This document shows, one piece after another, positions 1 through 11,800 of a stretch of 64,000 bases of DNA. A program made the position numbers and the translations under genes. The notes under the pieces were generated by a model. That model saw only the letters and a list, made by a program, of their open reading frames with translations. It did no database searches and was not told the origin of the DNA. The stretch spans positions 16,615,713 to 16,679,712 of the forward strand of contig BSYO01000015.1 of the NCBI GenBank assembly GCA_033239525.1. The letters run 5' to 3'. The stretch's first letter is position 1, and each line of letters begins with the position of its first letter. The DNA is from Nepenthes gracilis (lineage: Eukaryota; Streptophyta; Magnoliopsida; Caryophyllales; Nepenthaceae).

Positions 1-191
1 CTTTTATCACCAATTAAATGATCAATCCTACTTCTAGGGTTCTTGAAATTTTCTAAAAAATCAAGATGAGAAATATTAATAGAATTATCAAAGTCGCTTA
101 GAAGAACAAGTGGCTCCATAAAATCTATCTCAACTCCTGTTTTATTTTCTTTCAAAAAGGCTTGATATAGGTCTATAAAATAATTAGACAT
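1..191 (-). CDS. Unrecognised partial open frame running off the left edge
   Basis: Reading the minus strand from an ATG at 191 gives 63 codons without a stop up to the window edge, ending near a DHLIGDK motif. The predicted peptide is hydrophilic and mixed in composition (it starts MSNYFIDLYQ), which is unusual in DNA this AT-rich. I do not recognise the family. No splice sites or partner exons can be judged because the frame continues outside the window. It could be the 5' end of a gene, an exon of a transposon or viral-like protein, or chance. Confidence 0.3.
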   Translation of the reverse strand, partial: MSNYFIDLYQAFLKENKTGVEIDFMEPLVLLSDFDNSINISHLDFLENFKNPRSRIDHLIGDK

Positions 192-2688
192 ATGACAAGT
201 GCGCGAGCAATTTTTATAACAAGTGATATAATTTTATTATTATTGTTAATTTTTATTTATAATTTAAATACTAATATTATCATTTTATAAGTTAATTATT
301 AATTATAACACATATTTTTTCTAATTTTGACTGTGAGAGGTTTAGAAAAATTATTGCGATACCTCAATACCAGCTACACCACATATTAATAGTGATTCTA
401 AAATATTGAAACTATAACCTATCCCAAATATATATTTGGTCATTACATAACATATATATAAATTATAAGTATAAAAATTATAAAGATATCGAACATTTGA
501 ATCATTGCATGAAAAAATATGAAAAATAATTATTATTATCAATTTAAACTGAATTAACATTTTTATATGGTATAATATTAGAAGTTTTTTAGTAGAATAC
601 AAGGCAAAATCGAAAAAGACTTATAGAATATATAATTCATTCGATGAACTCTTTTCTTATTGCAAAAAATTATAAGTTCAAAAGATACATGTAGAAATAC
701 TTGATATTTGAGCATATAACAGATCTCAATATACTTTTAAAAGTAATATTACCTCAATTTTTTATAATTTAAATAAAAATTAATTTAAGAATTAATATAA
801 ATAAAATCTTATATTTTTTTTAACTAGTAATATGTGGTCATTACATAATAATTTACTTTATATTTGTATTATTGCACACTAGATTTTTTTTAAATTAGAA
901 ATTATAAAAAAGAATTATTATTTTTAAAAATTTTAAACACCTACACGCTGTTTTTATAATTTTTAAAATTATTAATACTATTATAAATAATTGTAGAATT
1001 TTTAATAAGTTTTTTATATTAATTTTGACAATTTTTAAAATAATAATATAATTATTTCTTTATTTAAATTGTAATATTTTATATTTGAATAATAAATAGT
1101 TTCATATAAAATATATATGTCATATTATTAATTATTGTGTCAAAAATAATTTATAATTTATTTCTTTTATATAAAAAAATTAAAAAATATTAATTTTTTA
1201 ATTAGAGTATCTTTTTTTTAACAATATTTCACCACTGTATGTAGACTGAATAACCTCAGCTACAAAAAATAAAAATAAAAATTTATCGCACAATGTGATA
1301 AAACTTTATTTACCTGATATGATATTGACATTGTGTGTCATTTTTATTTTATTTTATTATCTTTTATAATAAAAATATTTTATTAGTCGAATCAATTATG
1401 GATGCGAATTAAAAAATAACTAAATTAATTAAATACTTTTAAAAAATATTTTATTTTACTGCTAGCAAATTTACATGTACCTAATATATAACATCAAATA
1501 TACTATTAAGTCAATTATTATCATTTAATAATAACTTTCTACTTTATGAGGATGATAATAATTTTCGTCGCATAATATCAATAATGTAGGTGAATACAAA
1601 ATTAGAGAAATAGATTTAAATAAATACTCAAATATATTAAAAAATATATATTACTAATATTAAATTAAATATATTTCTCAAAAATAATTTTCAAAATATT
1701 GAAGAAATCATATAATGTTAGCTTGTAAAGCTACAATTATAGATCCCTAAATAAATTTATGTATGGTATTTATCTATTTTAATGAATTCTATACCAACAT
1801 AGGATGGCCGACATCATAGAAAAAATTGAGACATGAATCTATCATTACCTGTATATAATGTATAACTTATATACAACATAAAAATTATCTGGTCAGGCAA
1901 TTAAAGTAAGCAATAATAGAGATAGTTTGTGGTCCCTGATTCTCCATTATGGTACGGATTAGAGAGTCTTCCAACTTTTCATTATGGGTCGATCTAGATC
2001 AGATTCGATCTTCATCGCTATTAACCTATAACCTGTACACCACAAATTATAAACTATTTTATTTCAGAATGAAGATAATAAGTTAGACGTAGAAAATCAT
2101 ATTATAAATCTAATCATTTTAAATTTCAGTATGAAAATGATTTTAAAAGTAGTAATAATGGTACAAGTACAAATATAAATAAATTAAAAATAAGTAAAAT
2201 ATTGGATATATTTTTTATTCTTATAAATTGTATTATTAAATATTTAATTAATTAAATAAAATATAATTTATATATTCATAATACTTTATATATCTTATTT
2301 TTTATCTTATAATAACGCTTTATTTTCTTCCTTAGCCGTAGTTTCAATATTTACTGCATTAAAATGAATTTCAGTATCAAGAATTCAATGTAAATAATTT
2401 TCACAAATATGAAGAGCAATGAATTCAAGGTTTTTAAGACTTAATATTTTTCATAAATAATGATCATAAGAATTAATAGTTATATCATATATCTTTTAGA
2501 AAAGAAATACAATATTTTTTAAACTTTTTTTCAATAATAGTAGAATTATTTTCTTATACATGATAATTAAATTATTCTATAACAATAATGGTAATCAAAA
2601 TATAAAAATATTAATATGGGAAGGAGACTTACATAATTTTTATAAAATTAACATCACCCACTTTCACAAATAGTAGAGTATTCATACC

Positions 2689-2722
<34 letters not shown>

Positions 2723-5500
2723 CAATATATAAAAAAGTAATTCGTTAGGAATTAGTAATATTTTTCAATTCTTTCTATTTTTTTCTTTTATATGTGTGTA
2801 CATATAATTTATTTTAAATAATTTTTTATTGAGTTAGGAATTTAATGATGAGTTAAGTAAATATAATATCAAACAAATTAAAAGACCAATAAATATAAAA
2901 ATATAGATAAATATAAATATTATATTGTCACTTAAATTTTTAAAATAATATAAAAATTTAATAGTGAAAAAAATCAATCTTCTATAATTAATGATAATTC
3001 GTACGATAATTCAGATTCTCAAAACATATGAAAGAAAATATAGAGAATAAAAAAGGATGGTGATAAGCGTTTGTCTGAAGAATTATACTCCTTTTGTGTA
3101 ATCGTTTGATTGAATAGTTTTTTTTTCTCTCTTTGTCTCTTTTTCTATCATTATAAAAATTACTGACTTGAGTATTGAATGATATACCAAAGAGTGAGTT
3201 CGTATATATCTTATCTTTATTTATTTCATTATTATACGTAAAATTCAGATTCATAGTTATAAAGACCAAATTCATTTGTATTCAGATATTCAGGTGAAAT
3301 AATTTATTTTTAATTTATATGATAATTTAAATTTTTGATGTGTATCAAATGGTATAATATGGATATCTCTTTTTTATATATATAGAAATAATATTTTTAC
3401 CCTCTACGTCTTTTCCGACGGCTACGACGCGGTTTACTGCATTTTTGTTTGACGGCCAAATTTCCAATATTACCCTCCTCGCTACCTGGGTGTTCTAGAC
3501 GTTGAAATGCTACACGGCCCGCACATTGTTTTGCTTGATCATGATTTGAATAAAATATTTAAAACAATAATATTTAGAGGAAATATTATCTAAATAAATA
3601 ATATTTATACAAAAATTATAAATTATATTAAAAATTATTTTAATAAATTATTTTTTAAATTTAATATTCATCTGAGAAATAAAAAATATATTAAAAATTA
3701 TTATTTAACTGGTTTAAATTAATTATTTTTACCCATAATTATCTCTACCTAAAAAAAATTAAATGGCCTAATTTTTTAATTATATTTGTATATAATATTT
3801 ATAATTTAATTATATTTTATAAAATATTAGTTTAGATTGGCTGGTTTTAATTATAATCGTCACCGTTGATCTGTCAATCTACTATATAGCTGAAACGAGG
3901 GCCCCACCCTAAGAATCGACATGGAATACTATGGCTTGATGGGCCCCAATTTAAGTGGTCCATGACGTGGATAAAAAATTTACCTCTTGTTTAAGGTGGG
4001 CTGCCAAAGTGGGCCCCTACTTAAGTAAAAAAATAATTAATTAATTTAAAATTTAATAACTTTTTCAAAATAAAAAATACAACATATACTAATAATAATA
4101 TTCTTATTTATAAACTTAATTATATATTTAATTATATCAAAATTATTATTTTTTGTATGAAAAATTAATAAATAAATAGAGTAATAATTAAAATAAAATA
4201 AAATAAAATAAAATTTTTACCTATTTTTGATAATTTTAATATAATTAAGTGTACAATTTGATATATAAATAGTATTTATATATTAAATATACTAAAATTA
4301 GTTGTCATATTAATTTGAAAGTTGTATATTACTATATATATTAAGTATATTTATAGAAAATCTATTATATATGGATTTAAAAGATAAAAATAAAAATAAG
4401 TAATTATAGATCTAAAATTTATATGTTATATAATAATATATCAAAATATTGATATATTATTACTGCAATTAACCATCTATTATACTTAAGAAGATATAAT
4501 GCATATCAACTTAAAATTGAGTGATCAATTACAGAATGCAGATGAATCAAAAATTATTACAGCGTCAATAAAGGAATGGCAGGGAAATATAATGAATCAC
4601 CTCTGTCGTGTAAGGAAAACTGTGAAAGACCGAATAAAAATAATACTAACAGATAATATAGGTAATATCTTTTTTTCAATGATTGAATAGAGAGTCGTCT
4701 ATTTCAATGATTGATAATATTTACGATACAGTTTATCAAATAAGACAGATATGGGATGAGTGTCGACGTCAGATGGTGGTCTTGTAAATGTGAATATTGA
4801 ATGTTGTGATTGATGCATTCAATAAGAGCATTTAAGAAATGTCCAAACTAAACTATACCAAAATAAATAAATAAATAAATAAATTGCACCTTAAGAAGTT
4901 AATATATATATATATATAAATAAATAATTATAGATTTGAAAACTTATAATAATTTTTATAATTCATATTATATATATATATATATATAATTTATTTTAAT
5001 TTTTAATTTATTTAAATATTAATTGATCAAAAATGAGTTATAAATGAGCTATAAATAAATAATATAAGCAATATCACTTTAATTATTAACATTGATAATG
5101 ACCAATTATACTTATCTAAGAAAAAAATAATAAAAATTTATTCTGTATTAATTAAGGTTGGTTTTATAAATTTATTTTTATACTTATATATATATTTTTA
5201 TTAGATTTATTAAATTATATTATAAATAAAAAGGTCTTTTTAAAAATTTATAAAATATTAAATTATTATCATAGGCAAATAAATTAAACCAAAGAAAATA
5301 AAAATTAGGTAAATCAAAGGATATTATTTTATATTTATATATTCATATTTTTCACTTATTGGGAGAGAAAAATAAGCCCCGATATTATTTAAAAATATAA
5401 AATAATTTATTGATATATCTTAATAATATTTTAAAAAATATATATTTTTAAATAATATAGTATTTATTTATTTATTTAAAATAAAAAATAAATAAATCTT
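192..5500. other. AT-rich intergenic DNA upstream of the SHOU4-like gene
   Basis: About 5.3 kb of strongly AT-rich sequence with many short A/T runs and stops in all frames. It contains an (AAT)n microsatellite near 2690-2720 and short (AT)n tracts near 4900 and 4975. Two small islands of more balanced composition (3405-3540 and 3885-4015, the second with several GGGCCC words) interrupt it. I see no gene with coding character. Confidence 0.7.
2689..2720. repeat. (AAT)n microsatellite
   Basis: About ten uninterrupted copies of the trinucleotide AAT/ATA in intergenic DNA. Likely length-polymorphic. Confidence 0.85.
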
Positions 5501-5549
5501 TGAAATTAATATATTTCTGATTTTTTTGTTTCATATTTTAAAACAATTC

Positions 5550-5844
5550 AAAACGATAAATACGGAACTCCGTTGCTACAGACAGGGGTACACACGTCCT
5601 TATCATCACCTGCAGCCCCTCTTTCGTCATTTTCCCCACCGTTCGCGGCCTACTTTCCCTCATAATCCGCCATCACCACCACCACCACTACTCATCACTC
5701 TCCCTCATCGACCCCTTCGGCTTCTTCCACTCATCAACTCACTCGTTAACTGACTATTTCTTTACTCCCGAATCCTGTTCTTCATCTGCTCTTCCTCCGA
5801 CTAGAACCTTGTTGGTTGAAGATATTATTGAATTCTGCAGTGGT
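5550..5844 (+). promoter_or_regulatory. 5' leader and proximal promoter of the SHOU4-like gene
   Basis: Base composition changes abruptly near 5550 from AT-rich to a C/T-rich stretch (about 5600-5800) with many CCACC and CTC words, typical of a plant 5' UTR. The first in-frame ATG after it is at 5845. An open frame extends upstream to 5809 but only through a TTG codon, so translation most likely starts at 5845. No clear TATA box could be chosen because the upstream DNA is uniformly AT-rich. Confidence 0.5.
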
Positions 5845-8800
5845 ATGGGAAGTCGAACTGGATCACATCAGCTCAGCAATGGACTTTATGTTTCGGGTCG
5901 ACCCGAACTTGCTAAGGAACGCGCTCCCACTATGGCGTCTCGCGCTGTACCTTACACAGGCGGAGACGTCAAGAAATCCGGCGAACTCGGCAAGATGTTC
6001 GACATTGCAGTCGACTCTTCTTCCTTGCCCTCCAAACCCTCCCGTCCTTCTTCCTCCTCACAGCCCAATTCCGGATCCGCTCGATCCGGGCCTAATTCGG
6101 GCCAGCAGCCGCCCAAGCTCAGTAATTCAGGTTCCATGAACAAGAAGTCCTCCGGCCCACTTCCTCTCCACCCAACTGGGCTCATCACGTCTGGCCCGTT
6201 GGGTTCGTCGGACGGAGACAGGGCAAGTAGCCGACGCTCCGGTCAGCTTGACGGGTCAGGACACCCAGTGGGTAAACCGGCGTATGGGTCAGCTGTGACC
6301 AACCTGAGTGAAGAAGTGAAGTTTGGGCTGAAGGTTTCAAAGAGGGTAATGTGGGTGTTTTTGGGGGTTCTGCTGGTGGGATTATTTGTGGGGGCGTTTC
6401 TTATGGTGGTGGTGAAGAAGCCGTTGATTTTGGTGGTGGTGGCGGTGCTGGTGGCCGCTGCGATTGTGATGGTGGTTTGGAATTATGCTTGGGGAAAGAG
6501 AGGTGTATTGGGGTTTGTGAGGAAGTATCCTGATACTGAGCTTAGGGGTGCTGTTGATGGTCAGTATGTCAAGGTTACTGGGGTAATGTCTCACTCTTTC
6601 TCTATATGTAAATCGTGGTTTATTCAGATTTTAGGTCCAACCGATTTTTCTCTTTTTAAATCTTCAATGAGTAGTTAGATTTGCTGAAAATAAGACAAAT
6701 CGCTGATGTAAGTGCATCTTATTTATAGGTTGTTGCAGTGCAATGATGAAGTTGGAATTGGTCTTATTGGATGCTTATAATTTGCTTTTTTTAGTTATAT
6801 ACCAGACGTGGAAGGTTGAAACTGCTTTTGTGATAGCAGTTTCCACTTTCCTGTTAATAGTAATACTGAATATTCCTCTCACTAATTTGCAATTTTTAGC
6901 TGTTGTGTGATTGGATAAAGGTAGGCCCTAAGGATATTAAGGTTGTCAGTCTTTTTAGGTTGCGAGAGCGCCCAGATTCTAATGAAGAGATTAGACAAAG
7001 AGAAGATGATAAGGTAGTTTTTTGATATATCTTAGTTGTCAGAAGCTTGGGAATCATTCTCATAATAATTATTGCTATTAGATAGGTGAATGAGTTGATC
7101 TTAGTTCAGGTAACTTGATTTACAATAAACTCGTATTCAAGTTGACCTGAGCATCGACCTCCTCGTCCTCGGCTCATTAAATAAACAAGCAAAAGGAAGG
7201 TTTCGAGCTCACTCAAGAAATTTCTGATTTTGAGCTTAGAACAAACTATAATCGATTGATCTTGAGTCGAGCTTCAAGTTGCTAGGTCTGTTACTTGCTT
7301 TATTTATGAATATCTACACAGTTCTTCAAGAGGCTAGCTTTTAAGAATCTTTTGGGTCATTGACTCTGCAACAAAAGAGTCTGCCTGACTCGATCCTTGT
7401 GGCAAATGATGTTTCTACAAAACAAAGGGGAAATGATGAATTCTAGGTTATTTAGGTTCGTATGTGTTATAACACCTACAAAATTGCTTCTTCTGCAGTT
7501 AAACGACAGATTTGCTCTTTATTACTTCTCTTGATTCTGTTTGAGTAAATTCTCATGCACTTGGGAATCCAATTCTTTAAGAAAAGCTCACTGTCGAACT
7601 GAGATCACATATCTAAGCCATAGATGCAAATGTTGGCTGATATTGTAAATATTAGCTAATATGATATTTTTTGATATTATGACAATATTATGATATGTTG
7701 CCGTATCGATGATATATCGCAATATATTAGCCGATATTTAAAATATCGGCCGATATGGTTCTGTTAATTTAAGATTCTCAAAACTTTTTTTTCTTTCCAA
7801 TATATCTGATACTAATATGTTTTGTCTGATATGTCTGATACTAATATGACCACTATTAACCCTGATACTGGTCTTCATCCATGATGCATATGGTTACGCA
7901 AATTATTATTTTTTAGCTATCGTGCCTGAATTAGTTGGCTTCATTGCAGCTAGATGATGTCTGACATTGACAACAGGAGTAAATTGTGCAGCTCCAGGAA
8001 AATTAAGTCTTCCATTCTGGAGTTTAATGGAATGTTTCCTCCGAAAATGCTTTTAAGCTTGAAGTTTAGTTTATTTTGAAGTATCTTGTTTGCAAAATAT
8101 TGCTTTTGGAGTACCAAGGAATTAGTTTATCCTGTTTAAAAATCTTCTATATTCATACTACTACATTGTAAGGAATCATTTCTTGCCATATTGCAAACCC
8201 TTTTTTAGTGCAAACCCCTGCCCTTATTAAATTCTCTCAGCTTTCTCTGCCCCCTCCATGTCAAGCTTCTCTTCTGGGTTAATTTGCTGGAAGTTACTTT
8301 ATTTTTGTGTAGGGTGCATTATCGATGGGGATTATAAATGTAAATATTGGCTGACATATATTAGTACCGAGCCCTCTGATATCGATATTTTCCAGTATTA
8401 CAATATGTTATTAAATCAGTAACATGTCATGATATTTTGACTGATATTCAAAATATTGGCCGATATACCCGATATTTAGTTGATATATCTATCGATACGG
8501 TCTTGTCAGCTTACGATTTTCATTTTCCCCTTCTAAAGAAATAATGGCTTGATTGCCAAAGGGATGGAACCTAGGTCACGTCATTAGGGTCAACAAGAAA
8601 AGGAATTCTATCACGAAAGAGTTACTTTCAATACCGACCTATCATTTTTCCTCCCTCTGTATTTAATTCCTTCTCTTTGACATTTATTTCTTTATTTTTC
8701 ATCCATAATGGGGATAATGGAAAGATTTTGGAGATCCATTAGTCACAATTGTTTTGGAATCATAACTGAAATTGGGATGGTGCTCTGGGAAATGGAAATG

Positions 8801-11800
8801 AAACTGGTTAGATAGATGCAGCTTTCACCGAAGATAGAGGTTTTTCTCTAGGTGACTGGGTGCTCAGATGGGGTTTAATTACCTGTTAAATGCACGTGAG
8901 TCTGCTGCCTCGGTAATGTGTTGTTGGATTTAAATGGGCAAATAGGCAATGATTGAGTTTCTACTCTGACTGCAGCAACAGGAATGATGACTGACAGTAA
9001 TTTCAATCTGAAACCCTAAAGATCAAAGAATTTGGGAGGATGATAGAGTGCTAGAAACCTTTGCTTTTACCTTTTCAATTTACATTTCACTTGCTAAAGT
9101 ACAAATAGTAGCTATGCAGTGTATCAAGTGTAATGGGGCATTTATACTAGTTAAAATTGGACGGACCAAGGAGTCTTCCCTTTAAAAGGGAAGAGTAGGA
9201 AAACTGTAAAAGAAAGAAAAAATAGAGGAAAAATCATGAAAGATCAAGCGCAACTGCTGCCACCTTCTACAAGCTCCCCTGACTGCCATCCTCTCCTCTG
9301 TCATTCCTCCCAGAAACACCCCATCAGCATCTCCCCGCTTCCTGCCATCCTTCAATCCTCTCCTTTTCAATCTCTCCCTGCCAATGATGTAACATCGGCC
9401 GATATACATCAGTATCGGGCTCTCCCGATACTGATACTTCTTGATACAACAATAATATACGATATCTTGGCCGATACATTCATGTTTGTTCACAATTTTC
9501 AAGAATTTTTTTATTGATATATATAATACTAACACGTATTATCTGATACCCATACATTCACAATGGATACAATACCGATGTTAATGTCTTCATCCCTGCT
9601 CCTTGCAGCCTCTCTCCCCCCCTCCTCCTTTCTGGCATTGCAGCCCGTCTTCTCCCTCTTATCATCTCTCTCTTTCATTTCTCCTCCCTCTTCCTCTTCC
9701 TTCTAGAACTGGCCTATCTTCTGGTTGTCAAGACCGTGGATGGCCTAAGCTCCCTCTTCCTTCTAGAACTGGCCTATCTTCTGGTTGACAAGACCGTGGA
9801 TGGCCTAAGCTCCCTCTTCCTTCTAGAACTGGCCTATCTGCTGGTTGACAAGACCACGGATGGCCTAAGCGCCCTCTTGCTCTTCCTCTTCATCTTCCTA
9901 TTAGAACTGGCCTATCTGCTAATTGACAAGAGCATGGCTGGCTGGCAAAGAGGGGAGTTGTGGTGCCACCATGCAGCTGGGGGGGGGGGTAGGGAAGGGG
10001 AATGGGGGTTGGAGGACATCAATAGGGGTGTGGATTTGTGATAGTAAGGGATGGTCAAGGTGGCAAGTGAGGTGGTGGTGGTGCATATGTGCTGTCTTTA
10101 GATCTTATTTTAAAAGTATTGTTATCAAACAAGAATTCACTCAACACTTTGTCATTTGTATAGTGGTAAAGGTGAAAGGATGGTAGGGGTTCAAACACAC
10201 TCACCATGGCGCAATGATATAAAACCCGAACCCGTCATCAGCCACCATTCTCTCTGGAATAAATACAAGGAACAAAAATATGTAACTAAGCATACATAAA
10301 TTGCACCAAAGATTGATCGTGGAAAACCCTTCTTAATTAATGGGAAAATCATGGGACAACCTATAATTATTTGGTTACAAAACAACTCTATCTGAAAGAC
10401 CTTCACAACAACCGTGTGAATAATCGATTAAAACTAAACCCAACATATCTTGTAACTTATAAGAGTAGAACACAATGAGAGAATGAGTAACCAAAGAGTA
10501 ATATGGCCTATAACCAAGGCTAGCACAACATATCCACACTTGTTGAATGGTTGAATTCTAATCAGATCTTAACCGAATATTGAAATCTTCTCCTCCTTGT
10601 TTCTCTTGTCATGTGGTGCTCATTTTGTTGAAATCTCTCAGAATTTTCATCCTCAAATTGCATCAAGAATTTTATACCCCCATTGGCATTCAATGCGATT
10701 GGCAAAATTACCTCTACACACGTGCGGCTCAGGCGCTCATTAGGCGCAGGGCTATTGTTAATGGAGCACGTGTGCCCCCTTGGGCATGCCAGCTTCTAGT
10801 ACACACGATGAGCCCCCCTTTTGTGTCTATCGGGTGCTAATCTCCCACACCATGCAAATTCTCTACTTGAGCGAATTTTTGTACCATATGACAAATCCGT
10901 TGGGCGTGGGAATTATAAAGGAATGATTCAAGATCCAACAAGGAGAGAGAAAAAAATAAGGTTGCTAGCCTTTCTCTGCCAAAACATCTCTATTCCTTAA
11001 AGGAGATGTGATAGATGGAATCAATGTAGTTGCTTCTAATAATTAGTTGATAATATTTTGGTACTTTCTGTGCTTTTGTCATGAGGCATGTCTCTTTAAA
11101 ATTATCATCAAGCACAACACATATTGAACCCAAAATTTTCAATCATAATGTTTTTATTATTAACTTTTCGGGTTATAGAAACATACTAATGTCTAGACTT
11201 TAGTGAACATTTCTGCTGGTGTTGCAAATTCGGTTAAACAACATGCTTTATTGGGTGGGTGAGTTGAGCAATTTTATTGATTTAGACTATAAGTGCCCTA
11301 GGAATACCCAAGGAAACCTTAAGATAATCCGACCCTAGCTCTATTAAAATGAGGATCCAACCTACTGCACAGTCTAGTAAACACTTCTAACAATTTTTAT
11401 CTAGGTACAGGCTGTATTGACAGTGGAAAAATATAGATCTTTCTTTCATATGTTCCAGAAGCTCATCTAGGTAATTTTATCCAGCCATCTCATTATATCT
11501 TCCCAAAGATTTTTGAGAAGGGAAAATTAGTTGGGAGTGAGACTCTTCTTGCTGCATATGCAACATACAAGTAGTGCATTGCACGCTTTGGAACTTTATG
11601 AGATTTAAACCGTTATTGGATCATCAAAATTATTATGTTATCTCACAATTTCATAATACGGAATAAAACATTAATGATGTATCTGAATCCATTAATAACG
11701 TTCTTTTCTCAAAGAAACTATAATCGATTTGTCTCCCAACGAATGGGAAGTTAAGAAACTCTCCCCATTTCAAATTTGAAAACCGCCTCATATCATCTAG

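Noticed and set aside
5809..5844. Upstream extension of the SHOU4 frame to 5809
   Set aside because: It begins at a TTG, not an ATG. The ATG at 5845 gives the conserved family N-terminus MGSR.
5952..6594. Open frames on the minus strand and in other plus frames over SHOU4 exon 1
   Set aside because: Shadows of the GC-rich coding exon; their peptides are low-complexity His/Gly/Pro runs.
7622..7882. CRISPR-like reading of the repeated GATAT/CGATAT words
   Set aside because: Spacing is irregular, the words are palindromic parts of a dispersed intron repeat, and the host is a plant.
9603..10041. Open frames over the 60-bp tandem array
   Set aside because: Explained by a repeat period divisible by three, inside an intron, without splice or start support.
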